Both the position numbers and the translations under genes were made by a program. Below are positions 13,401 through 25,320 of a stretch of 64,000 nucleotides of DNA, piece by piece. The stretch's first letter is position 1; each line of letters opens with the position of its first letter. This stretch comes from Rotaria socialis (lineage: Eukaryota; Rotifera; Eurotatoria; Philodinida; Philodinidae). The notes under the pieces were generated by a model, which was not told where the DNA came from, did not search any database, and saw only the letters and a program-made list of their open reading frames with translations. The DNA lies in NCBI GenBank assembly GCA_905331475.1, contig CAJNYU010002985.1, forward strand, positions 310,001-374,000, given 5' to 3'.

Positions 13401-16322
13401 TGATGGAAAATCAATTGATTTAGGAATATTTGTTAAAAGTATTTTAACTGGTGGCGCTGCTTTTCGAGTAAGATTTTACTTGAAGAAAAATAAAATGACA
13501 TTTTTCAAATTTATCCTAGGATAAACGACTTCGTTCGAATGATCAAATTCTTATTGTTAATGATGTGTCACTTGTAAACGTGCCTAATATAGATGCTGCA
13601 ACTATTTTACAAGATGCTGTACGAAAAGAAATTCAGCCGGGTTTTATTAAAATAACAATATCTCGTATGTTAAACGATGAACAAGATCCTAATGCAAAAC
13701 ATGTCAAAGAAATCGAATTATTATCATCATCATTAACAATTACGAATGATGAAAATGAATTAGATCTAACAAATTTTGTTTCATCTGCGAATCGAAAACC
13801 TCCAATGAGTAAAAACTACATTTTATTTGAAATAAAAATATTATGTGAACTATTTTTTTAGAATCCGATCTTCGTTCATCAATGAATCAGTCGCCGGCAA
13901 GAAATCAAAAAGCATTAAATGAAAAGCGTACGTTTAAAATGAGATCGATTATTAGAATTAACATTATAAAAAAGATTTGTTTTTAGAAAATCAAGAAGAA
14001 ATTGTTAATGAAAAGTAGGCTTTTAATCTTTATATTGAAGCGATTTATTGATATATTTTATTTTAGTGTCAATCCATTCCAACGTGAAGCTCCATTCCGA
14101 CAAAGTATTTCCGAGAAACGTCGTTTAACCCAACATCCAAATAGTCAAGCGGTTCAATGGAAACAACGATCATTCCAAGATTTTCGAACAAATAGTGAAA
14201 GAAGTGAGTTTAAATGAAACCGAAACGTAACATCTATATTTTCATTTGTTCATGATGAAGGATTTCGTCGTACTAAAATAATTCGTAAATTTTTATGCTT
14301 AAAAATAAATATTTTGCTTTTATTGACCATCGCAGTTGCAGAATTATATTTAAAGACTGATTGCTCTAACTAATGTTGAAGTTCTTGATAAAGCTCAGAA
14401 CGAAAAATATGGGGTTATCAGAAGTCTTCGTACGACTTCTTATTAGACTAAAATGCAATGCATGTTTTTTTTTGTACTTGCGGGTTGTCGTTAGATTGAT
14501 TATATTTGTTATTTTTATAGGACAAACCACTGGAGCATTGCCTGATTCATCGATGAATTTTGTTCGTTCAACATCCTATGAAAGTATTCAGAGGACGGCA
14601 GTAGATGAAGAACGACATCGGCAAGCTAAATTACGTAATAGAGCTTGTAACGATTCATTTCGGCAAGCTGTAGATAAATCTTATAGTCAAAATAATCATG
14701 GTAAAAATGATAAATAGAATTTGAGATTTAATTATGAAAATTCGTTTTCTAGATTCTGTAAACGGTGATAAATCAAATAAAACAGATAAACAACGATTTA
14801 AATTTTCGAATATATTTACTACAAAGTAAGTTAAATAAATATGTACAATAATATGCAAAAATAAATATTTTCTTCGTTCAGATCAAAACGAAAAGAAAAT
14901 CACGATGACAAGTAAATAAATGTGCTTTTCATTTTGTATTAAAAATTCATCCTTCTTATTGTTATAGATTAACATCGAATCAAAATATTAAATCGAATTC
15001 AATTCATTCCCAATCACCACCACATGATAATAATGCGGTATTCTATCCACCGCCACCAACACCATTCAGTTCACGACAAGACTCAACATCGTCCGCTAAT
15101 AAATCAGGGAAATATAAAAATGTAAATATTAATATTTCAAATCATTAATGATAGGCGAAAGTCTCTTGATTACTCATTTGAAAAGTTACGCGTTGCAATG
15201 AACTCCATCCGAGTTCATAGTACAGTGATAACGATGTTTTTTGTAAGAATCATAGTTTTGATTTGAAACATTATTGATAGATAAATTTAATAGCGGCGAC
15301 TCCTTCAAAGACAGCGACGTATTCAATTTCCCGACAGAACAGCTGTTTTTAATTCTAGAACATGAGAATATCTCGAGAAACACTTGTTTGTTTTCCTTGA
15401 AACTGTCAGGACTATTTAATGAGCATTAAATCCATCGATAGGCAAAATTTTGTTTTTTTCTCGACAGAACTGACTCTCAGTTAAAACAAAAAGTCATAGC
15501 CTTAAACCTTTCAGGATTTATTTCGTATCTTGAATAAGTGATGAAACAGACACACTATGCTGAAAATTAAATTTTTAAGATAAAAACAACGATAAGATCT
15601 AAAAGTTTCTCGGAAAATATTTTACGTCATGTCCTAAAAAGGAGGCCACGACATTGACTTGAACATACTTCACACGAGCCCACCAACAATCTTTCAAGGT
15701 ACTCATAGATTATTTTGAAATTTCATAGAGCACTTAGTATTGTCACTGATTCAAACAACGAAATCGTATTCATAAAATAGGCTGTCATCTTTTCAAATAT
15801 GTCGAATATTTTAGACATCTAGTAGCACTTAGGTACTTACGTCCTTTTATTTTAATTTTTTTTCTTCATTAGAATGAACGTTCATCTACTAATTCTTGTT
15901 ATCTATCAAATAATCAATTAAAACCACAACAACAACAACAACAAGGTTATCAACCGTATCGTTTCGATTCTAATTTAATGTCTTCAGGTCAACAAAAAAT
16001 CGAACATTTTACACCGCCACGTAACGAATCAAAAACAATCTCTGGCAAACCATCACCATCGAACAATTTCAAAAAGCCTTCACATCCACCAATTCCACAC
16101 CAATTTCTGCAATCAAATCTAAACGGTACTCAATCATTAAAAACCCATCAAATAATATCACGTTCTCCCTATCCACTATCATTCAACGTTCATTCAGAGC
16201 ATATAATTTCACATAATCATACAAAAGATTTTTCAATCAATACATCCGAACAAACAAAACAAATGCATTATCCAATATCATCGCGTTCTTATTTATCATT
16301 TGAAAATCCAGCTAATGTTTAA
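10441..16322 (+). CDS. PARD3: Partitioning defective 3 (PAR-3) polarity scaffold
   Basis: Sixteen exons: 10441-10554, 10685-10804, 10862-11057, 12029-12072, 12145-12452, 12815-13247, 13297-13467, 13520-13808, 13862-13927, 13987-14014, 14067-14203, 14521-14700, 14753-14825, 14882-14911, 14968-15121 and 15873-16322. Together they encode 930 residues. PAR-3 is the scaffold of the apical PAR complex with PAR-6 and aPKC. Residues 1-78 are the CR1 self-association domain ('MKVIVTFGETKVVVPCG'). PDZ1 spans about 188-275, PDZ2 309-398 ('GADGLGFKLASRD') and PDZ3 412-505. The aPKC-binding CR3 core is 'FRQSISEKR' near residue 600, keeping the Ser that aPKC phosphorylates. The PAR-1-site region ('RSTSYESIQRTAV') and the conserved 'ACNDSFRQAVDKSY' block follow. 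Then come a Lys-rich segment and a Gln/Pro/Ser-rich tail. At 930 residues it is shorter than vertebrate PARD3 (about 1350), mostly in the C-terminal coiled coil, which I do not see. The small exons 9-15 are the least certain joins. Confidence 0.93.
11120..11308 (-). CDS. Small antisense ORF with signal-like N-terminus and CxxCGxHI motif
   Basis: It lies on the minus strand inside PAR-3 intron 3 (11058-12028). It would encode 62 residues: a short hydrophobic start 'MYIFIQILAIGFNNL', then 'VCKRCGRHIRKGNDLIPTKS', then about 25 residues to a stop. The Cys-x2-Cys-Gly-x-His-Ile block with a following acidic 'DL' and 'P-x-K-S' resembles the start of the CULT domain, the zinc- and thalidomide-binding fold of cereblon and of small secreted metazoan proteins. 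A full CULT domain needs a second Cys-x2-Cys about 60-80 residues on, and that is absent here. So this could be a truncated copy, one exon of a longer gene, or chance. An acceptor-like 'aaattctag' overlaps the hydrophobic part. Confidence 0.3.
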   Translation of the reverse strand: MYIFIQILAIGFNNLVCKRCGRHIRKGNDLIPTKSVTVTIKVHDLNVYIFYSNDPLRIYRKV

Positions 16323-16332
16323 AATAAAATTT

Positions 16333-16357
16333 TCTCTCTCTCTCTCTCTCTCTCTCT
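16333..16357. repeat. (TC)n microsatellite after PAR-3 stop
   Basis: Uninterrupted TC dinucleotide run of about 25 bases, ten bases downstream of the PAR-3 stop codon, so probably transcribed in its 3' UTR. Confidence 0.9.
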
Positions 16358-17936
16358 TACATACACAAATGTGAATAATACAAACAACAATGTTCTACTT
16401 CTATAAACTATTTATTTTTGTTTCGATTTCTTATCGTTCATTAATATCAATGCGTGTGTTTCGCTTTCGTTGGTTGTGTCAGATATTCGTTTGTGTTGCT
16501 TTTGTATTGTAAATACTCGCTTTTCCTGTTTCTTTTCATTAAACATCTTGTAATATAACATACGAGAATAAAAAGAGATGCGCATGCTTATAATCATTAC
16601 TCTCTCCTTTGTTCTTCCTATCAAATAAAAGTGTGCGTCGGGTTCAAATATAAATCCCCAGCAGACAAACATCAATCTCTTCTTCACTATAGTACGTGTG
16701 ACGGTTGTAAAGATAGTTCAAATCTGATTATTAAATACATTTAACTCTGGACGGATAGTAAAACAAAACAGCTGTCAGCTTACGAATATATTACAATTAT
16801 AAATTTATCTTGTTAACATATAAATCAATGAAAACGATCATTGGTAAATTCATGAAAAAGTCTTCTTTAAAACAAAAAACATGGTTTCGCTACAAACTTA
16901 TTATGAATCTAATGCCCGATTCATTTAATATATGTAAGAATCATTACAAGTGCTATTAGTATATGTATTGAATTTAGAAAAAAAACACATCAACGTTTTT
17001 GTATGACAACGTTTGACTAAGATAGTTGTTGATTTTAATGCCCTATTGATGATCGTCCTACTATTACTCTTTTTTTCTCTCTACCCGACTACAAATGTAT
17101 TTGTCTATAGATTGAGTGTATAGTATAAAAAATGAATGCAGGCAAGAAATCAGTAGTGGCTTGCAGATTGATGTGATGACACATACAATACGTATCTGAT
17201 GTTGTTGACGCATCATATAGACTCGGAGTAAATAATTCGTATGCGCGTATTAACACGAACTGCATCGTTGATGACGATGATGGGTGAATTTGATTGAAAA
17301 ACAGCAGCTGGTAATCTTTTCTGTTTTTTTTTGTCTCGATGACACTATGGCTTAATCGCTGTATAGTCCGTGTGTTAATCAACTCATCGAAATAAGATCG
17401 TTGGTAAAAAGATATATCTATTCTTTACTTTCTTTTTTTCTCTTCTAATACTATAAGCATTAGGGTCAGTCTTTTGTTTCACTGATTGAGTAGCCATGCG
17501 TTCAAACAAAAGCATTTGATAAATGATCTGATTTTTTCGTTTGCGCGTTTTTTTCAATAACATACATTACCCAGACAGACGATGTGTTGTCTACATCATA
17601 AGCTAGATTTTGTAACAAGCACATATCTGTAGGTATGCGTATCTCTCTCTCTCTCTCTCTGCACACACATATATAAATATATATATGACAGCTTATCAAG
17701 AAAATGTCATCGAAAAGCCTCGAGTTATTGAAAAAAACACAATACTTTTGCCAACAACTAATAGCCTTTACCTAGAATTATGAAATTCTTTCTTAAGTCC
17801 AATCAGTCAATAAAATAAATCTTTAAAAAGACAATCCTTGTTATGCAATATTGAGCATATATATTTGACCTAGTAGTCAATAAGTTTTACTGTCTTCTTC
17901 TTTTGATCGATCTACTTATGTGATTGGTTGTTTACA

Positions 17937-17959
17937 TTATTTATTTATTTATTTATTTA
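17937..17959. repeat. (TTTA)n microsatellite
   Basis: Five to six tandem TTTA units in intergenic DNA. Confidence 0.85.
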
Positions 17960-19031
17960 CTAAAAAAATAAAGGTAAATTAATTGAATATGAAGTAAAAA
18001 ATTATTATTCGTTAGACTTATTGATAGGATCAGTTCTAGATTTTTTTTTTTTCAAAAATAATTGACCTAATTGATTATGCATGGAGAAAAAGATGAACGA
18101 CATTTTCGAATGTTTAATTGCACGTAATCATTCATCGTTTTGTCGCAAGACTAGATTCAAGAAATATGTGTGAATGATATCCGTATCGTTGTCAGTAATA
18201 ATGAATCGAGACATGAATATTCATTCAATATAAACTATTAGATAATCGATTTTAATTATCTATAAATGTACTGCATCGAGGCAACAAATGTTTTTTGGTT
18301 CAATTGAATAAAGTCGGATTTTTCTATCATAACTTTTTTGTCTCGTTCCGAAGAAAAATGATCTTTCTTTCTAGAGATGATGAGGAAAAGAAACGTCGGC
18401 GACAACGACGACGAGACAGCGGTCTATGCTTGAGTAAAAATCGCATTATGTGAATATAAAGGGACACATTACAGTAGTAACTGTAAACTACTAAAAGAAA
18501 AAGACATCGGCCATACAACGCATGCATTCGTATACGTTTGTTGTCTCTAGTTTTTTTCTTTCTCCTTCTTTTTTTTCTTTACTTGTTTTTCATCTTACAT
18601 GCCAAACAAAAAAATGAAGCATTCAGTACTACATATGACTGTTGGAGTGCGATGACTTGGTCTGCATTCATAAAAATACTATCAACGGTAACTTTCATGT
18701 TTTCTTACAAGTCACTATTATTCCTAATATCGCATTCACAGTAATTTAGCTAATTGTCTTTTTTTCCTACAAGTTTCTAAGTCTTTGCTTAGTATCATAT
18801 TTCTCATTCGTTAGATGAGGACCTTGAGAGAAAAGTTTCGTCGGTTTATCAATAATAGTTTTCATGGCACCTACCAATATGATTTTACCTTGATGCAAAT
18901 AGCGCCATAGTGACAATATTTTTTTGCAGCAGTAAACTAATAACTTTACGGGTTTCTTTTTTTCTTTTCGGTTACCTATGTATGCTAAAAAGGAATGTTT
19001 TTTTTTCTTCTCCTCTTTATTTCCTTTCGCG

Positions 19032-19075
19032 ATATATATATATAAAAGGCTGCAGAGAGCAGTAATCTTTCTACG
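19032..19075 (+). promoter_or_regulatory. Candidate core promoter: TATAAAAGG plus downstream initiator-like site
   Basis: A perfect TATAAAAGG at 19041-19049 follows a GATATATA run. It is followed 20-30 bases on by a short GC-richer stretch and 'cagtaatctttc', a plausible initiator. No coding sequence begins nearby; the next plus-strand start codon I trust is 21387. It could therefore drive a non-coding RNA or a long 5' leader, or be a chance match in an AT-rich region. Confidence 0.3.
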
Positions 19076-19716
19076 ACAAGAATCGAAACGATACTTTTTT
19101 ATTTTTTACTTGTTGTGATCGAAGAAGATTGATGTTTTTTCTTTTTCGTGTTTGTCAAAAACGAGGTTAGGGTAACAGTATGATATCTATGTGTGTGAAA
19201 CAAACGAAGGGCGTCTGTTTATTGAAACCAAAAGTAATTGAATTTAATGAATGATCAGTTTACACATGGAGAATACGAACAATTATATCTATAGTAAACA
19301 TTTGGATTAAAAGGAAATGTGTATTTGTTTAAAATTTTGTCACTTTCATTTATGTACGGTAAGATGAAGTTTTCTATTTTAGTTTCTTTTGTTATTTAAT
19401 GCTTCTATGAATAAGTACGGTTTAATTATAGAATTTCGACTTGCCATTAGTAAAAATATATAAATCAAAGTCAATGTATTTTTTCTACTGGTCAATACTT
19501 AAAACTGCGATTAAATAATCATCGCTCTCTTTTTTTTTCTTATTTTCTCTCTTATACATAACCCAATGGAGAATAATAATAATAATAATAATCATGATAC
19601 TATTGACATCAGCACCGGGTATTATCTAACAAAGTTCGCTTCATCATCTACGCTCTTTGTACACTCGTACATTTCTGCTGGCAGAAATTACTAAGAGGCA
19701 CATGGCATTACATATG

Positions 19717-19733
19717 TATATATATATATATAT
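19717..19733. repeat. (TA)n microsatellite
   Basis: TA dinucleotide run in intergenic DNA, about 670 bases downstream of the TATA-like element. Confidence 0.85.
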
Positions 19734-21386
19734 CTTTTGCACGTCGCAATGACAAGTTTTCTTAGCGAACTTCCTATGCACTTCATACGAAAGCAAGAGA
19801 TAGAGACAGAGAGGAAATTAAAATGCAATCATTTTCCTGATGATTATTGACCGACAATAATCAACACAAATAGAATTTCGAGACAAATATTTTCCACTCA
19901 AATGTTAAATTACATTCAAGAAGAAAAAAACAGAAGGAGTAAATCTAGTATGCATCGTATGACTAATTAATAGTCATTGCGTTTAACAAAACCAATGATT
20001 ATAGACTACGTAGGAACGTGACTGGCACAATTTTTTCTTATTAGAAGAGTTAATTAGGAATGCAGCATACGCACGCATTATTTTTCTCGTTTGGCAACTT
20101 TTTCAAAGATCATTTGCATTAAGTATTTATATCAGGTAGATGACGTTTTTTTTTCTTCATTCTAATGAGCTTCCAAAGAAAAAATGAGCACTCTTTTGCC
20201 TAGTTTTGACGTCATCATTTGAGTAGGGATGGATTCTTATAAGTAAATCTTCATCTAAAATGAGACTTTTCGCACACTGATTCTTTAGAATAAGTTTAAG
20301 CAACTACATAAAATAATAAGCAAGTCATTAAATCTATCGTTTTCTAAAATTGAATCGAACAATTTCAGTTAAGTTTAAGTTCATCGTATAAGGGTCATTC
20401 ATTAAAAAAACAACAAAGCAATCAAAGGTTGAACAAAACTTTTAGTCTTTTCGCATGTGTACTCCATGATCGCCTATAAAAAAAAAAGAAGCAAAGGCTA
20501 GACATGAGTACGTTTCTTTTTTATCGCTCCATAGTTTTTGTCTCTCTACAATCGGTATAAGAGCAAAGAGCATCTTTAATATGCCATATCAATATCTGTG
20601 AAATACTAGAATGTTGTTTTGTTATTCACAGTTAATTTTCAAAGCACAAATGCATATTTTAAGAGTTACTTTGAGGACAAAGTTGAATGAAAACAAAATC
20701 AATTTGAAGAAAAGTTTTCAGCTACTTATGAGAAACACGTTACAACATTTTGTATCGTTGCCAATTACTATTCATTTCGTTATGTTTTTCGTATACAATA
20801 TGTTGCTTTTTTTGTGCCAGTCTCGCATTCATAATCAAATTTGATAGACTCGACGCTCATAAAAAAGATCTTTTGAGAGTTTAATCCATAAATCCCTATC
20901 CAGCATCACTAGGCAATTTTGATTACGACTGAGAAATTGCGATTCAGAATAACAAAAGGAAAAGAAAAACAAGAGTTGTTTATGAAAAGATGAATGAATA
21001 AATACAATATATCATCGATTATTTTTGCAGAGAAGCAAAATGTGAGTCTTTTGAAAAACTAATGAGTTCTATTCAACAGTAGACTCGAGTCATTATTAAT
21101 AGAAGACGAAAAAAAACTAATGGGTACATAATATTTATTCAATACTCAATGAACTAATCGACTTGAATGATCTCAACACTTTTATTTCCGATTCGTCCAG
21201 TACAGGTTATCAGGTAAGGTTAAGCGGGTAGCATAGTTTTGAATTATCAAGATAAATAATAATAATTTTGTTGAAAACGATATATGTATATGGAAAAGAA
21301 CAAGTAATAACATCACGTATTTTCTCTTCTAGAAAGAATAGAAACCTTCATTTGTTGTTTCCTTATCCCGGTAAAAATTATTTATA

Positions 21387-22703
21387 ATGGAAAATTCTCG
21401 ACGCTTATCATCATTAAATATGTCTATTTACATTCTCTTTTGTATTATTCTTTTGCCAAAATATATTCAATGTTACCTAACAACCGTGATCTCTTATGAA
21501 TATTATTCATCCGACTCAAATTTTTTGAATAAAACTGAAGATACTCAAACTAATGGTTTTGTATCGACAAGAGGTGGTCAAAGTGCTGTTCTTAATGGCA
21601 AAGCATTTATATTGATAGATTCAAGCGGTGTTTCGGATGGATGCCGACAATCGACGAATTCTCTAAATGTTTCAAATGGTGTTGCTATTATTCAACGGGG
21701 TGGAAACTGTACGTTTAGTGTTAAAATAACACGTGCTAAGCAATATGGAGCAACAGGTAATATTCTAAAACAAAGAAATAAAGAAAAACGTCTATGTCCT
21801 GTTTTTCTTTTTGTTTTCAGCTGTTATTATTTATGATCCGTTTAACGCTGGCTCAGAATTATATAATATGCAACAGAATAATTCCGATATATTAGCTGTC
21901 TATGTTCAAAGATCAGTTGGTGCATTTCTATTTAATATAACTAAAAACAATCGTACACAACTAAATATCACATTACAACCAATCGCAATGCAATTTGATA
22001 ACTATAATGATAATGATAATAATATTTGGTTTGGTTCACAATCAGCAACAATATTTATCGCCATATCAATATGCATACTTATATCCTTATGTATATCGTG
22101 GCTTATATTTTACTACTGTCAACGACATCGTGCACGTACAGCTAAAGATCGTCTACAAAGTCGATTATCCAATGCAGCTAAAAAGGCTCTCACAAAAATT
22201 CCATTAGTTAATGTTAATGAAAATCCTCCAACAGAAGAATCATGTGTTATATGTTTAGACACAATTAAAACTGGTGATACAATACGAAAATTAGGTAAAT
22301 AAAAGAAACAAAAACAGCTTGAAAGACCATCTCTTGTTTTGTTTACATAAAACAAATATTGATTGACTTTGTTTTAGTTTGTGGTCATACTTTTCATCAT
22401 CATTGCGTTGATCCTTGGTTACTTAATCATCGTCATTGCCCATTATGCAATCTTGATATACTAGCGGCATACCGTGTAACAGTACCAGCAACAATAAATC
22501 GTCGGCGTCACTCCAGTGTACATAATATTAATAATAATCCGTCGATGTTTTCACTTGCCACAACATCAGCATCACGTGTTAATGAACAATCGACACCTGC
22601 TAATTTACCAACAATATCAGCAACAATAAAAGATGATTCTTCTGATGTTCGTATTCATGGTGAACAGAATCCAACATTTAGATCAGATGAAAATTCTTTA
22701 TAA
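21387..22703 (+). CDS. RNF130: PA-TM-RING E3 ubiquitin ligase, Goliath/RNF130 type
   Basis: Three exons, 21387-21756, 21821-22294 and 22378-22703, encode 389 residues. The family is endosomal or secretory-pathway membrane E3 ligases that ubiquitinate membrane cargo. An N-terminal hydrophobic signal ('[14 protein letters not shown]', residues about 17-30) leads into a protease-associated domain with '[20 protein letters not shown]' and several N-glycosylation sequons. One transmembrane helix follows (about 216-238), then a juxtamembrane '[13 protein letters not shown]' like the 'DAAKKAISKL' of Goliath. The RING-H2 has the order C-x2-C ... C-G-H-x2-F-H-x2-C-x12-C-P-x-C, with '[15 protein letters not shown]' close to RNF130 and RNF150. 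The C-terminal tail is Ser/Thr/Asn-rich. All eight metal ligands are present. The third ligand is in a CGH context where Goliath has CRH/CKH. A splice-acceptor-like 'tcttctag' lies about 50 bases before the ATG. Confidence 0.88.
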
Positions 22704-25320
22704 TTGTACAATCGCTCGTTCATTTTTTTGTTTTATTTTTTTTTAATCTTATGACAAAAATTCTTTTTCTCAACAAAGGAAAATAAATCGCATTATTGTG
22801 GTACTTAGAATCGTAATGAAATATTTTCTTTTTAATATTTTGACTTAGAATTACTTATTAAAAGAAAGCAAAGCTTATATGTGGGAGTGATGTATTAAAA
22901 AACAGAAAAGTCTTACAACAATCCGATATTGTTTTGTTTGCATCAAGATTTCTTTGAAGTAAAGATCGAAATAAACAATCACTCCATGAAAGTTCAAAAT
23001 TGTCAAATACAATTATGAATCCTTCGACACATACGTGTTGACTAGTCATAAATAATGTCAACAATAAGCTGCATTTCTTCGTTTTTTCTCTCTGTTTAGA
23101 AAGACAGCTTCAGATTTCTATAGAGAAGATTTCATACGTCAAAAATCATGACCTTCGAAAACAAATTCTCTAAGCACTTAAAATTATACCCAACAGTAAA
23201 TAAGAATTTGGAATCGAATTTCAATGAACAATACGCTATGAGTTTGTCGATTGTTTTAAAATTAGCAGCAGCTGTTAAACCAATATTACAGCTCAGCTGA
23301 AAATGGGGATGCCATTCTAAATGCATGGATTGCATGATGAAACTCAAATTTATGGAGAATAGCCTCTTGACTAAATTAATTGGATCTTAACAAAATAATT
23401 TGCATTTTGTCATGATAGTTTTTTGAATAATTCAAAAAAACAATGGGCTCTATTTAAAGATGAACTGCATGTATTTCATTAAAATAAATAAAAGATATAT
23501 CTATTATAATTCTAAGCAATGGTTTGAATCAATCGTCAAATAAATTTACAGCTGAGAAACTTCAGGTCACTTTTATTATTACAGTGAATTAGGATTCTAC
23601 AGATGTTCTTCGTCTCTATGTGCTCAATTACGACAAGATAAAATAAATTAAAAACAACAGCAAATGGATATCATCATATGTGAGCTATGCGAATATTCAA
23701 TTTGATTGGAGAAAAGTCACACGAATTGGCATATTTCAAAAACTATCATCATCACTAATTCGTCTTCATGATGGGGAATTCACAATATTTTGAGAAGAAT
23801 CAAAATATGATTTTGCTAAAGCATTTATAATAAGATAGACATTTGAATAATTATATTTAATTTGCGTGCAAATAAACATATGCAGGCTTCTCTTTTTCAT
23901 GCAACACAACATAAGTAATATCGTCTGTTGATAGGCGAAAAGAAATTTAATCGATTTTGTTTGAGACGAAAACAGAATAAAATGTATATCAATTTACTTT
24001 CGTATCAAGAACAAATATAATTTAAAAGCGAGTTTGCGGCATGATTCTATAAAAGCAAATTTCATTTGCCTCTTGAATGAATCATATTGCAGATTTTTTT
24101 TCTAATTTCACTCGTTGACTAGACAATCAAATATTCAAGGCAAACATTAAAATAATTGATCTGTCTTTACGTGAATTTTAAATTTTATATCGCACTTTTC
24201 TTCCTATAAGTTGCAATTGGAATTGGAAAAAAAGATCTCATAGACCGAATCCAATTAACACATTTTTGATCGCTTCATATGCAACGTATTGAACTGCGTT
24301 ACCTTTCAATTATCTGTAATATATATCTTAAAAGAGATTTCTAACCTCGATGACATATATATAGGCTATAGATCAATTTCGACGACGCCTCAAAGCGTGA
24401 GCAAGATCATATCTTTTTCTCAAGCGCAATGTATCATATTCAATCAGCTAACACTATTACAATTTTAACGCTCGACTGCCTAAATACTATTGAAATATAA
24501 ACTGACTGAGTTCATACGATATATGACAAAACTGTCAATCCTATTCTATTGAAACAGTGCCTTTGACGGTAGCAATGATAGGTTCAAAATGTAAAGAAAA
24601 AGGGTCGCATGCTTTCATATTGTTTTTTTTTGTGCCACAAACCTTTTGAGGATACTCAACGTATCAGTTGTAACAATCAAGCATTCATCGTTTGACTCTC
24701 TAAAGACAACTTCTGCATGACATAAATATTCATTAAAATGTGTAAAAAATGTATGATAAAAACGCAATATACGCATCAGAAGCAAGTGCACACATGTTGC
24801 TTCATTTTTTTGTCTGTCTCATCTAGTTGTCACGATGTATGTACAGTGTACGCCTATCTATTTTCATTATGGTGTATGAATCTATGATCAATTTATGACA
24901 GATTCAATATATGAAGAAGAAAAAAAAGCAATTTGAGCATAGTGTGTTGCAAAGTTTCAAGTTGCTCGCGTACAATTTTTAATGATTCTTTTTCTTCTTT
25001 GTACATGCTCATTAATAGTAAAACGAAGGAAAAAAAGTCCAACACAAATCAAGCGTGACTATTAAAATGAAAAGGAAATAATATGAATGGCGATATGCCT
25101 CTTATGAACATTTTCTACGCTCCTTTTTTCTTATCGCAATGCTTAAAGTTTAGAATGAATGAAAAGGCCTATGATTAAACACTGATATTTACGGATGCAT
25201 CATCATAGATTGAAAATATCAATCATTCGCTTGTTTTTTTGTTGTGAGTTTTTCTTCATTAAACTTAACATTTCAGATCATAATTTGTTTATAAAAGAAG
25301 AAAAAAAGAATTAATCAAAT
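22704..25320. other. Intergenic
   Basis: About 2.6 kb of AT-rich DNA. An AATAAA at about 22783 probably serves the RING gene. Nothing else coding, structural or repetitive stands out. Confidence 0.6.

Larger units (their letters stand above)
16323..21386. other. Long gene-poor intergenic region
   Basis: About 5 kb between PAR-3 and the RING gene, both on the plus strand. It contains several simple repeats and one strong TATA-like element (separate entries). ORFs up to about 97 codons occur on both strands, but their composition is that of AT-rich noise and they match no family I know. Confidence 0.55.

Noticed and set aside
16412..17382. Minus-strand ORFs of 91 and 97 codons downstream of PAR-3
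   Set aside because: No family likeness, no ordered hydrophobic or coiled segments, and they overlap simple repeats. Likely chance.
10333..17660. Short tandem repeats considered as a CRISPR-like or minisatellite array
   Set aside because: They are simple di- and trinucleotide microsatellites at scattered sites. There are no spaced direct repeats with unique spacers.
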